From NCBI GenBank assembly GCA_017940105.1, contig JAGAZG010000165.1:1-13134 (forward strand): a stretch of DNA of 13,134 nt. Direction: 5' to 3'. The first letter of the stretch is position 1. Each line of letters opens with the position of its first letter. The position numbers and the translations under genes were made by a program. The notes beneath the pieces are model-generated. The model saw only the letters and a list, made by a program, of their open reading frames with translations. It did not search any database and had not been told where the DNA came from. This DNA is from Mailhella sp. GTDB lineage: Bacteria > Desulfobacterota > Desulfovibrionia > Desulfovibrionales > Desulfovibrionaceae. Shown piece after piece: positions 6,792 to 13,134 of this stretch.

Positions 6792-8450
6792 ATGAAGCTT
6801 CCCATCATGGAAACAGACTTTCTCATCATCGGCGGCGGGAGCGCTGGCTGCATTGCGGCCATGCATGCCCTGCAGGCAAAGCCGGATCTGCGCGTCACCA
6901 TTTTTGAAAAGAGCGACATCGTCTACGGCGGCTCCATCGCCCGCGGCATGGACGCGCTCAACATTGTCGCCATCCCCGGAAGGACCGACGCGCAGATGTA
7001 TCTGGAAGCCATACGCGCAATGTCAGGCGGCATTGTGGACGCCGGCCCCAGCTACGTCATGGCAGACCGGTCCTACGCGCTGCTCAAGGAAATGGAAGGC
7101 TGGGGAGTGACGTTTCCCAAAGACGAAAACGGGCAGTACAAAACGCTGCGGTATCATGTCAAAGGCGAATTTCAAACGGCCATGGACGAGCCTGAGCTCA
7201 AGGCTATGCTTGTCCAGCGCGCCCTGAGCCGCGGGGCAAAGCCCGTCAACCGCGTCATGGGGATACGCCTTCTTACAGACAGCGGCCGCGTTGCGGGGGC
7301 CATAGGGCTGAACGTGCGCACCGGACAGCTGGTCATCTGCAAGGCCAAGGCCGTGCTTGTCGCCTCCGGCGGTGTAAGCCGTTTCACCATGCCCAATTCT
7401 GAATACCTGTACGGCGTTTACGACTATCCTGGAAACACGGGCGACGGCTTTGCCATGGCGCTTAAAGCCGGCGCAGGCGTTACCGGCATGGAGTATACGC
7501 AGCGCACCATGCTCATCAAGGACTCGAACATGCCCCTGCTTGCCATTTGCGTTACCCGCGGCGGAAAGGTGCTGGACTGCAACGGCAAGGTGATCATGGA
7601 AGGCGAAGTCAACAATATCAATGCCATGAACGAGGCCTTCACGCAGGGACGGGGGCCTGTGCATATCCAGCTCAGCCATCTGCCCGAAGAAAAAATACGT
7701 GAGATAGAGCATATCCTGTTCACCACGGAAAGGCCGGTGAATGAACGCTTCTTTGCCGGCAGGCGCATAGACTTTCGCAAGCAGGACATTGAGCTGTGGC
7801 CGACAGAATACTACCTGTGCGGCGGACACGGACTTGCCGGCATACGCGTTAACGAACGAGCTGAAACGGCGGTACCCGGCCTGTACGCTGCAGGCGACGT
7901 CGCCAGCGTGGCAAAGCAGCATCTTACGGGAGCTTTTGTATTTGGCGAAATTGCCGCTGAGCAGGCCGTCAAATACATCCGGGAAGAACCTGACGTGCAA
8001 ATTCCCGAAGAGCAGGTTCAGGAAGAGCAGGAACTGCATCAGGCACGCTTTTCTTCCAAAGGCAAGGACATCGACATACATGACCTGGAGCGCAAAATGC
8101 GCCGCATGGTCGCCGATTATCTGGTTTCTCCCAAGAATTCGCATAAATTCGACCTGTGGAAATACTGGTCAGAAACGTTCAGCAAGGATCTTGAGCACGT
8201 GTCCGCCGGAAATGGCCATGAGCTCTCAAAAGTATACGAAGTCGCCAACATCCTGCTCTGCGCCGACTGCTCCGCCCTGGCGGGCGATTTTCGCAAAGAA
8301 AGCCGCTGGGGCGAATGCCATAAGCGCAGCGACTATCCCGAACGGGACGATGCCAACTGGAAATGCCACGTGGTCATAAAAATGAACAACGGAACGCTTG
8401 AAGCGCAAAAGACGCGTATCTCGGAACTTGGAGAGGAGGTGGTCCTGTGA
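6792..8450 (+). CDS. AprA-like FAD-dependent reductase/dehydrogenase (fumarate reductase/succinate dehydrogenase flavoprotein family)
   Basis: A 552-residue soluble flavoprotein with no signal peptide or membrane segment. The N-terminal FAD motif is GGGSAG (14-19), with E39 ending the second strand. YGGSIARGMDALN (45-57) resembles the corresponding AprA segment, and the His used for covalent FAD attachment in FrdA/SdhA is absent. PTEYYLCGGHG (337-347) is the capping/active-site region, and VPGLYAAGDV ends the FAD domain (D369). The C-terminal helical domain carries the family signature ESRWG (503-507), DYP (514-516) and RDDANW (518-523). AAAGGA (6779-6784) supports ATG 6792 rather than an in-frame ATG at 6741 inside tctA. 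It overlaps the next gene by a base or a few bases. It probably reduces or oxidises an imported carboxylate at a C=C/C-C bond. True APS reductase is unlikely because AprB proper and sulfate-activation genes are absent. Confidence 0.85.
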   Translation: MKLPIMETDFLIIGGGSAGCIAAMHALQAKPDLRVTIFEKSDIVYGGSIARGMDALNIVAIPGRTDAQMYLEAIRAMSGGIVDAGPSYVMADRSYALLKEMEGWGVTFPKDENGQYKTLRYHVKGEFQTAMDEPELKAMLVQRALSRGAKPVNRVMGIRLLTDSGRVAGAIGLNVRTGQLVICKAKAVLVASGGVSRFTMPNSEYLYGVYDYPGNTGDGFAMALKAGAGVTGMEYTQRTMLIKDSNMPLLAICVTRGGKVLDCNGKVIMEGEVNNINAMNEAFTQGRGPVHIQLSHLPEEKIREIEHILFTTERPVNERFFAGRRIDFRKQDIELWPTEYYLCGGHGLAGIRVNERAETAVPGLYAAGDVASVAKQHLTGAFVFGEIAAEQAVKYIREEPDVQIPEEQVQEEQELHQARFSSKGKDIDIHDLERKMRRMVADYLVSPKNSHKFDLWKYWSETFSKDLEHVSAGNGHELSKVYEVANILLCADCSALAGDFRKESRWGECHKRSDYPERDDANWKCHVVIKMNNGTLEAQKTRISELGEEVVL

Positions 8451-9562
8451 TGAACAGCAGCAATATCGCCGTCAATGCAAACGCATGCCTTGCCTGCGGC
8501 AAATGCGTCGATCACTGCATCATGGACAACCTGCGCCTCGTGCTGCCCCCATGCCGCCAGGCATCGCCGCTCGGCATCAATTACCAGGGGATACTGCGCC
8601 TGACGGCCGCCGGCAAACCCGCCGAAGCTGCAAAGCTTTTGCGCAGCTGCACGCCCTTTGGCGGCTTTCTTGCCGTATGGGGCGACAAGGCAGCTTCACA
8701 GGCATGTTCGCGAAGCCGCAAAGGCGGCGCTCTTGACATGGCCAGGGTGCTCTCCTGGCTGGTGCAGCGTGAAGAATCCGCCGTTTACAGCGCCGATCCG
8801 GATCCCTATGCCCATTCCTGCAAAACCGTTGCCGTCATCGGTTCCGGACCGGCGGGTCTTCAGGCCGCGCATGACCTGCGCAGAAAAGGCTATGCCATAA
8901 CGGTTTATGAAGCCGCTCCATCCATAGGCAGCACATTGCGCTTTCTGCCTTCAGGCGAAGGCTCCAGTCCTGCAGAAGGCGGCATTCTTCCTTCCATTCC
9001 GGCAGAAATCATGGACAAAACCATTGCCATGCTTCTGGGCATGGGCATAGACATCCGCACGTTCTCCCCTAAAGGCCAGTCTGAACTCGACGAACTGTGC
9101 AAAACATACGATGCCGTACTCTGCGCAAGCGGCAAGGGTTCTGTGCTGCCCGCCGACGATCTTGGCTGGGTCAGGGACAACCTGTTTGCCGCAGGCGCAT
9201 GCGTGAAAAACCAAAAGCAAATCGGCACGCTGCAGGCAATGGCGTCAGGCGCCAAAGCTGCGCGCACCATCTGCAATTTTCTCGAAGGGTTCAGCCTGGA
9301 CTATGAAAGCGACCAGCGCACCGCCAGGGGGCTTGAGCGTTTTCACGGGCTTTCCGACGCTCAGGAAGATACGGCAGACATGCCTGCCGTAAAGCCGTCC
9401 GCACAGGAATATTCAGATGCCGAAGCCGCATCAGAAGCCAGCCGGTGCCTCGGATGCGGCTCACCCGCAGAGCGCAACCAGACCTGCTGGTACTGCCTGC
9501 CGTGCGAGGTTGTCTGCCCGACGCACGCGCTCTACGTGCGCGTGCCTTACCTTGTGCGGTAA
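8450..9562 (+). CDS. Chimeric iron-sulfur/FAD electron-transfer protein (ferredoxin + GltD-like FAD module + AprB-like tail)
   Basis: A 370-residue cytoplasmic protein. The N terminus binds one [4Fe-4S] cluster (C13, C16, C19, C23). Residues about 35-115 resemble the helical N-terminal domain of GltD/DPYD proteins (PLGINYQGILRL...GKPAEAAKLL), with its own Cys pattern largely lost (C35, C67, C86). A Rossmann FAD motif GSGPAG lies at 131-136, followed by YDAVLCASG (220-228) and LFAAGA (245-250). Only 16 residues separate these last two, where GltD relatives carry a full NADPH-binding domain, so none is present. The tail has C333, C336, then CWYCLPCEVVCP (C346, C349, C352, C356), resembling the second cluster of AprB. 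A GTG at 8447 is an alternative start; GGAGG lies at 8435-8439. Translational coupling with the AprA-like gene suggests a complex. Electron donor unknown. Confidence 0.8.
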   Translation: MNSSNIAVNANACLACGKCVDHCIMDNLRLVLPPCRQASPLGINYQGILRLTAAGKPAEAAKLLRSCTPFGGFLAVWGDKAASQACSRSRKGGALDMARVLSWLVQREESAVYSADPDPYAHSCKTVAVIGSGPAGLQAAHDLRRKGYAITVYEAAPSIGSTLRFLPSGEGSSPAEGGILPSIPAEIMDKTIAMLLGMGIDIRTFSPKGQSELDELCKTYDAVLCASGKGSVLPADDLGWVRDNLFAAGACVKNQKQIGTLQAMASGAKAARTICNFLEGFSLDYESDQRTARGLERFHGLSDAQEDTADMPAVKPSAQEYSDAEAASEASRCLGCGSPAERNQTCWYCLPCEVVCPTHALYVRVPYLVR

Positions 9563-9567
9563 CAAGC

Positions 9568-9623
9568 CGCTATCATGCAACGGGGGCTGTCCGGCTTTGC
9601 CGGCGGCCCCCATTATGCATAGC
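9568..9623. repeat. Large imperfect inverted repeat after the flavoprotein operon
   Basis: The core is GGGGG (9582-9586) with CCCCC (9607-9611), enclosing CCGGC-TTT-GCCGG (9591-9603). Outer arms GCTAT..TGCA and TGCATAGC (9568-9579 and 9616-9623) pair with a 2-nt bulge. No T tract follows on either strand, so it may be a 3' stability structure or a repeat rather than an intrinsic terminator. Confidence 0.5.
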
Positions 9624-9642
9624 AAAACCAACATAGAAGGCC

Positions 9643-9665
9643 TGCACAGGATTCATGCCTGTGCA
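9643..9665. repeat. 8-bp inverted repeat
   Basis: TGCACAGG (9643-9650) and CCTGTGCA (9658-9665) form a perfect 8-bp stem with a 7-nt loop. No T tract follows. Function unknown. Confidence 0.5.
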
Positions 9666-9671
9666 CCCGGT

Positions 9672-9700
9672 GTTTGGGATGAGAACGCCCCATCCCAAAC
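9672..9700. repeat. 10-bp inverted repeat
   Basis: GTTTGGGATG (9672-9681) and CATCCCAAAC (9691-9700) form a perfect 10-bp stem with a 9-nt loop. No T tract follows on either strand. It begins 6 bp after the preceding inverted repeat. Function unknown. Confidence 0.5.
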
Positions 9701-9786
9701 CGACCGCAACGACGTCCGTACAGCCTGAAGGCCAGATCTTATGCCAGAACGAAAATAACGATAAGCAAAATATGCCACGGCATAAG

Positions 9787-9829
9787 AAAAATGCCAGCCG
9801 ATCTCTCGGCTGGCAGTCCTGATTTTTTT
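9787..9829 (-). terminator. Rho-independent terminator of the rplU-rpmA-obgE-proB operon, possibly bidirectional
   Basis: A perfect 10-bp stem (9792-9801 with 9806-9815) closes a 4-nt loop. On the - strand it is followed directly by five T residues (complement of 9787-9791), ending transcription about 90 bp after the proB stop. On the + strand a T7 tract (9823-9829) follows after a 7-nt gap, so it may also stop read-through from the flavoprotein operon. Confidence 0.75.
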
Positions 9830-9901
9830 ATTATTTGCCGTATCCTTGACGGTCAGCATGCCAAAAACAGGCGGCTTTTCATTTATGCCAGGGGCATGCT
9901 T

Positions 9902-11059
9902 TCAAACGGCGGCGTGAAGGAGCAGATTGTCCCTGTGAACGACTTCGGGGTAATGGACCACGCCAAGAACAGACTCCACCTCTGAACTCCTGAGCCCCTG
10001 GATCCGGCGTATATCTTCTGCAGAATAGTTGCTCAGCCCTACGCCCAGCTGCCTTTCGCCATGCATGATGCGCACCATGGATCCTGTATCAAACTCGCCG
10101 TCCACGCGGATGATCCCTCCGGGCAGCAGGCTTCCGCCCCGCTCTTCCAATGCGGCGGCGGCCCCGTTGTCGACAAACAGGCTGCCAAGGGGCTCCGCCT
10201 GATACGCCATCCAGTACTTGCGCCGTGAAACCGTATTTTTTGAAGGACTGATCCATGTTCCCACAGGCTCTCCGGCAAAGGCCCGGTCCAGTATGTCCGG
10301 CCGGCGGCCTGGGAGTATCAGCGTAGGCACCCCAAGCTGAGCTGCGCGGCGGGCCGCCATGAGCTTCGACTGCATGCCGCCAGTGCCAACGCTGGTTTTA
10401 GCCCCGCACAGGCCTTCTATGTCCAGCTCTTCAATATTGTCTATGCTCTCAAGAATGGGGATGGCCTCGCCAGCGCCGGATTTGCCCGGGTTTGCAGCCA
10501 GCACACCGTCTGCGCTGGTCAGATTGACGTACAGCTCGCCCTCAACCAGATTCAGCAGAAGGCTTGCGAGCTGATCGTTATCGCCAAATTTAAGGTCATG
10601 CACCGCAACCGTGTCATTTTCATTGACAATGGGCACGACCCCCCAGTCCAGCAAGTTCATAAAGGTATTGCGAGCATTCAAAAAGCGGCTGCGGCTGCGA
10701 AGGTCGTCCCTGGTCAAAAGCACCTGGGCGCAGACAAGCCCCTGCGAAGCGAAGGCATGCTCGTATTCACGCATGAGCCGGCCCTGGCCTATGGCTGCCA
10801 GCGCCTGCTTGCCAGGAAGGCTTTCTGCGGTTCCCTTTCGCCCGGAAAAAGCCGAGCGGCCAGCCGCAACCGCGCCTGAACTCACCAGGCAGACCCTGCG
10901 CCCTGCCGCTGCCAGCCGGGCAAGCTGCTCAACCAGATTGCACAGGACAGAAAGCCTGAGCCCTGCCGGACTTGTCAGCACAGCGCTGCCGACCTTGACG
11001 ACCACTGTGCGCGCGTGCTCCATAATGCGGGCACGTTCACTCATCATTCGCGCGTCCAT
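9902..11059 (-). CDS. proB: Glutamate 5-kinase
   Basis: Catalyses ATP-dependent phosphorylation of glutamate to gamma-glutamyl phosphate, the first step of proline synthesis, in the cytoplasm. The amino-acid kinase domain shows TVVVKVGSAVL near the N terminus, LVSSGAVAAG, VPIVNENDTVA, KFGDNDQLASLLLN, and GTGGMQSKLMAARRAAQLGV. A C-terminal PUA domain (about the last 100 residues) includes GSLFVDNGAAAAL and LPGGIIRVDGEFDTGSMVRI. Both domains are complete. The start is uncertain. ATG 11059 (385 residues) has GAGG 4 nt upstream and overlaps the end of obgE by 16 bp. ATG 11047 or 11044 (381 or 380 residues) would overlap the obgE stop in TGATG style. Tight overlap implies translational coupling to obgE. 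proA is not in the window. Confidence 0.92.
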   Translation of the reverse strand: MDARMMSERARIMEHARTVVVKVGSAVLTSPAGLRLSVLCNLVEQLARLAAAGRRVCLVSSGAVAAGRSAFSGRKGTAESLPGKQALAAIGQGRLMREYEHAFASQGLVCAQVLLTRDDLRSRSRFLNARNTFMNLLDWGVVPIVNENDTVAVHDLKFGDNDQLASLLLNLVEGELYVNLTSADGVLAANPGKSGAGEAIPILESIDNIEELDIEGLCGAKTSVGTGGMQSKLMAARRAAQLGVPTLILPGRRPDILDRAFAGEPVGTWISPSKNTVSRRKYWMAYQAEPLGSLFVDNGAAAALEERGGSLLPGGIIRVDGEFDTGSMVRIMHGERQLGVGLSNYSAEDIRRIQGLRSSEVESVLGVVHYPEVVHRDNLLLHAAV

Positions 11060-12147
11060 ACTACCTCTATCTCCGGGAATTCTTCGTCCTTTACGACCTC
11101 TTCCTGATAATGGGCAAAAGGCGCATTCATGTCCAGACTGCCGCGCATCTGCCACATGCGCCGCGTCAGCTCTTCAAGTCCTGTTCCCTGACGAGCGGAT
11201 ATGAATACGATGTCGCGTCCGTCAGACGCTGCCCTCCTGCGAAGCTGGTCCAGTTCGTCAGGCGTTTTCAGGTCAATCTTGTTAACGACCTCTATCTGCG
11301 GCCGCTTGGCAAGTTCAGGATCAAACTGCGCAAGTTCATCGTTGATGAGCGAAAAGCCGGCCCAAGGGTCGCTGCCCTGCATGTCGATGTCTTCAACGCT
11401 GAGCATGTGCACAAGAAAACGGGTCCTCTCCACATGGCGCAAAAAGCGGTCGCCAAGCCCCTGCCCGGCATGCGCGCCTTCAATAAGTCCGGGTATGTCT
11501 GCTATGACCATGCGCAAATCGGGATCGAGATCGTCAATCAGCACGCCAAGGTTAGGGGTCAGCGTCGTAAAAGGATAATCTGCTATTTTTGGCCTTGCTG
11601 CCGAAACCTGGGAAAGAAACGTGGATTTTCCTGCATTGGGCAGACCGAGAAGGCCGGCATCCGCCAGTATTTTCAATTCCAGGCGAAAACTGCGTTCTTC
11701 GCCAGGTTCCCCTTTCTGGGCAAAACGCGGAGCGCGCATCGTTGAACTTTTAAAATGCTCGTTCCCTTTCCCGCCTTTGCCGCCAGCTGCAAGGAGCACC
11801 AGCTTTTCGGGATCGGAAATATCGGCAAAAAGCACTTCACCCGCGCCTGTGCGCTCATAGAGCTGCGTGCCCGCGGGCAGTTCGATCACAAGATCCTCTC
11901 CCTTATGCCCGTCACACTGGCTGCCCATGCCTCCCTGCCCGTTCTGAGCCTCGTAAATGCGCTTCAGGCGAAAATCGTACAGGCTGTATAAGCGCGCAGA
12001 CGCCCGTGCGTACACACTGCCGCCGTCCCCGCCATTGCCGCCGTCAGGCCCTCCCCGCGGAACAAATTTTTCGCGCCTGAAAGACACGCATCCATTGCCG
12101 CCTTTGCCGGCCTTGACCTGAATAGCTGCTTCGTCAACAAACTTCAT
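11044..12147 (-). CDS. obgE: Obg/CgtA GTPase, ribosome assembly factor
   Basis: A 367-residue GTPase that binds the large ribosomal subunit and links its assembly to nutritional state. The glycine-rich Obg fold covers residues 1 to about 158 (FVDEAAIQVKAGKGGNGCVS, GGPDGGNGGDGGSV). The G domain has G1 GLPNAGKS (168-175), G2 around the Thr pair in DYPFTTLTPNLG (190-201), G3 DIPG (217-220), G4 NKID (289-292) and G5 SAR (317-319). A short acidic tail ends the protein, with no long C-terminal OCT domain apparent. AGGA lies eight bases before ATG 12147. The gene sits between rpmA and proB, the common bacterial rplU-rpmA-obg arrangement, and its stop overlaps the proB start region. A strong hairpin upstream may lower its expression relative to the ribosomal proteins. 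Confidence 0.97.
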   Translation of the reverse strand: MKFVDEAAIQVKAGKGGNGCVSFRREKFVPRGGPDGGNGGDGGSVYARASARLYSLYDFRLKRIYEAQNGQGGMGSQCDGHKGEDLVIELPAGTQLYERTGAGEVLFADISDPEKLVLLAAGGKGGKGNEHFKSSTMRAPRFAQKGEPGEERSFRLELKILADAGLLGLPNAGKSTFLSQVSAARPKIADYPFTTLTPNLGVLIDDLDPDLRMVIADIPGLIEGAHAGQGLGDRFLRHVERTRFLVHMLSVEDIDMQGSDPWAGFSLINDELAQFDPELAKRPQIEVVNKIDLKTPDELDQLRRRAASDGRDIVFISARQGTGLEELTRRMWQMRGSLDMNAPFAHYQEEVVKDEEFPEIEVVWTRE

Positions 12148-12202
12148 AATTCATCCTGAAAAACACCAGCGCATGGCAAGATGTGCCGGTTTAATACAGA
12201 AA

Positions 12203-12236
12203 CAGGCGAGAAAGACCTTACGGCCCTCCCCGCCTG
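12203..12236 (-). promoter_or_regulatory. Long hairpin between rpmA and obgE, partial terminator-like
   Basis: On the - strand a 15-bp stem (12222-12236 with 12203-12217), fully paired if G-U wobbles are allowed, closes a GUAA tetraloop of the GNRA type. It is followed by TTTCTG, a poor U tract. It begins about 20 bp after the rpmA stop and lies about 55 bp before obgE. Confidence 0.6.
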
Positions 12237-12258
12237 CATTGCTTACTAAAGCTGAAAC

Positions 12259-12531
12259 CTACGCGTTTTCCGCAGGAACAATGCTCACACGCTTATGAAC
12301 ACGGCGCTTGCGGTAAAACTTTTCGTATTTGACAATGCCGTCGCACTTGGCAAAGAGGGTATAGTCGCGACCCATGCCGACATTGGCTCCCGGATAAACA
12401 ACGGTGCCAAGCTGGCGGATGAGTATATTGCCGGCAACGACGGGCTGACCGCCGTAAATTTTAACGCCCCTGCGCTGACCAGCGCTGTCACGACCGTTGC
12501 GGGAGCTGCCGCCTGCTTTTTTATGTGCCAT
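12259..12531 (-). CDS. rpmA: 50S ribosomal protein L27
   Basis: A 90-residue ribosomal protein, normal length, located near the peptidyl-transferase centre with an extended N-terminal arm. The sequence begins MAHKKAGGSSRNGRDSAGQR, the diagnostic L27 start, and continues with GGQPVVAGNILIRQLGT and the GxNVGMGRDYTLFA block. There is no N-terminal extension of the Firmicutes type that would need proteolytic removal. AAGGAG (complement of 12539-12544) precedes the start. It lies 30 bp downstream of rplU, and the two are surely co-transcribed, giving coordinated amounts of L21 and L27. Confidence 0.98.
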   Translation of the reverse strand: MAHKKAGGSSRNGRDSAGQRRGVKIYGGQPVVAGNILIRQLGTVVYPGANVGMGRDYTLFAKCDGIVKYEKFYRKRRVHKRVSIVPAENA

Positions 12532-12561
12532 GGTGTTTCTCCTTATGATGAACGGTTCGTG

Positions 12562-12870
12562 CTACGCAACGATACCGGTAACGGTAAGAACAGTGTATTT
12601 CTGACGATGGCCCTGGGTGGTGCGCTCAGCCTTGCGGCGCTTATGCTTGAACACCACGACCTTGTCGCCGAGGACATGGTCAACGATCTTCGCGGTGACC
12701 TTTGCTCCTTCAACCACAGGGGTGCCAATTTTGGCAGCTTCGCCGCCGATCATGAGCACGCGGTCAAAAGAAACTTCGCTCTCCTTTTCGCCGTCCATGA
12801 GATCGACAACCATTTTGCTGCCTTCCTGAACACGGTACTGCTTGCCGAGAACTTCAACAATAGCGTACAT
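12562..12870 (-). CDS. rplU: 50S ribosomal protein L21
   Basis: A 102-residue L21 of normal length, binding 23S rRNA in the large subunit. It begins MYAIVEVLGKQYRVQEG, the standard L21 start, and shows the C-terminal signature VFKHKRRKAERTTQGHRQKYT. ATG 12870 is chosen over an upstream in-frame ATG at 12984 because GGAGG (complement of 12876-12880) is correctly spaced, and the extra 38 residues would not match the family. First gene of the rplU-rpmA-obgE-proB operon, with a leader of about 200 nt that contains a terminator-like hairpin. Confidence 0.98.
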   Translation of the reverse strand: MYAIVEVLGKQYRVQEGSKMVVDLMDGEKESEVSFDRVLMIGGEAAKIGTPVVEGAKVTAKIVDHVLGDKVVVFKHKRRKAERTTQGHRQKYTVLTVTGIVA

Positions 12871-13075
12871 TAAAACCTCCGAAAAACGGGTCAAAAAAAA
12901 ACTGCCTGCTGCATAAACAGATACGCCAATGGCGAAAAACCGCCCCTGCCGGCGCGGCACTTCCTGAATGATGCTTGCAGGCATGGGACCTGTTCCCGCT
13001 TATCGGTGCAGGTGCGCGCTGTGGCGGCTTGAACATTGCAGGGAAGTGCGAACGTATGCGCAAAAAAACATACGG
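12871..13075 (-). promoter_or_regulatory. Structured leader of the rplU operon with attenuator-like hairpin
   Basis: From the predicted transcription start near 13075 to rplU is about 205 nt with no convincing coding region. On the - strand it begins with a 6-bp hairpin CGTATG/CATACG (13053-13074) whose loop is U-rich. Further on, a GC-rich stem with one mismatch (12951-12957 with 12940-12946, loop GGCA) is followed directly by five T residues (complement of 12935-12939), as in an intrinsic terminator. A small CGCC-ATT-GGCG hairpin comes next, and a T9 tract lies at 12893-12901. This suggests attenuation or ribosomal-protein feedback, but no known leader motif was identified. Confidence 0.5.
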
Positions 13076-13081
13076 ACGACT

Positions 13082-13110
13082 TCTATAGGCTTTTTTTTCC
13101 AAAATGGCAA
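13082..13110 (-). promoter_or_regulatory. Sigma70-type promoter of the rplU-rpmA-obgE-proB operon
   Basis: On the - strand, TTGCCA (complement of 13105-13110) and TATAGA (complement of 13082-13087) are separated by exactly 17 nt with an A-rich spacer. Initiation would fall near 13075. A good match in both hexamers and spacing. Confidence 0.75.
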
Positions 13111-13134
13111 GCGTTTTCAAGCGCAAATTTAAAC

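Larger units (their letters stand above)
9563..9901. other. 339-bp convergent intergenic region, no convincing gene, rich in inverted repeats
   Basis: Between the stop of the FeS/FAD gene and the stop of proB there is no ORF with a ribosome-binding site or recognisable protein on either strand. The region contains at least four inverted repeats (listed separately), a short palindrome ATGCC-AC-GGCAT at 9772-9783, and the shared terminator at 9787-9829. The clustering is denser than expected for a simple terminator region. A small RNA or degraded repeat element is possible but unproven. Confidence 0.5.

Noticed and set aside
2738..9562. tRNA-Leu as integration site for the tct-flavoprotein block, suggesting a genomic island
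   Set aside because: The block lies on the 5' side of the tRNA, whereas integrases normally target the 3' end. No integrase, direct repeat of the tRNA end or clear composition shift is seen.
6792..9562. Sulfate-reduction AprAB pair
   Set aside because: The partner is a GltD-like FAD chimera rather than AprB, and the genes sit with a carboxylate-type transporter. No sat or qmo genes are present.
9582..9611. GC-rich hairpin as an intrinsic terminator of the flavoprotein operon
   Set aside because: No T tract follows on the + strand; the stem with T7 further on (9792-9829) is a better candidate.
9653..9859. Short - strand ORF (68 codons) in the gap after the flavoprotein operon
   Set aside because: It runs through two stem structures and the terminator, has no recognisable motif, and is better explained as chance reading of structured non-coding DNA.
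12871..12984. N-terminal extension of L21 from ATG 12984
   Set aside because: The added 38 residues do not resemble L21, and a strong GGAGG precedes ATG 12870.

Overview
The window looks like chromosomal DNA of a Desulfovibrio-type bacterium (Desulfovibrionaceae or a close relative). This is inferred from the moderately GC-rich composition, the rplU-rpmA-obgE-proB order, and the style of the lpdA and gcvH proteins. It was not checked against any database. Four blocks can be separated.

Block 1 (1-2570, + strand) holds the 3' end of an unrecognised gene closed by a strong terminator, then lpdA (dihydrolipoyl dehydrogenase) and gcvH (lipoyl carrier of the glycine cleavage system). These are the L and H proteins of glycine cleavage; the P and T proteins are not in view. 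The lpdA leader carries two terminator-like hairpins. Block 2 (2650-2860, - strand) is a tRNA-Leu(GAG) gene with its own terminator and a plausible promoter.

Block 3 (2905-9562, + strand) is the most interesting part: an apparent six-gene operon with a good sigma70-type promoter. It encodes a GntR/HutC regulator, a complete tripartite tricarboxylate transporter (TctC binding protein, TctB, TctA), a cytoplasmic flavoprotein related to AprA and the fumarate reductase/succinate dehydrogenase family, and a chimeric partner. The partner has an N-terminal [4Fe-4S] motif, a GltD-like FAD module with no NAD(P)H-binding domain, and a C-terminal Cys cluster resembling the end of AprB. The layout suggests import of an organic acid followed by its soluble flavin-dependent reduction or oxidation, with the partner carrying electrons. 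The substrate cannot be read from the sequence.

Block 4 (9787-13134, - strand) is a housekeeping operon: promoter, structured leader, rplU, rpmA, obgE and proB (the last two overlapping), ending in an intrinsic terminator. A 339-base gap (9563-9901) between the convergent blocks 3 and 4 contains several inverted repeats and no convincing gene.
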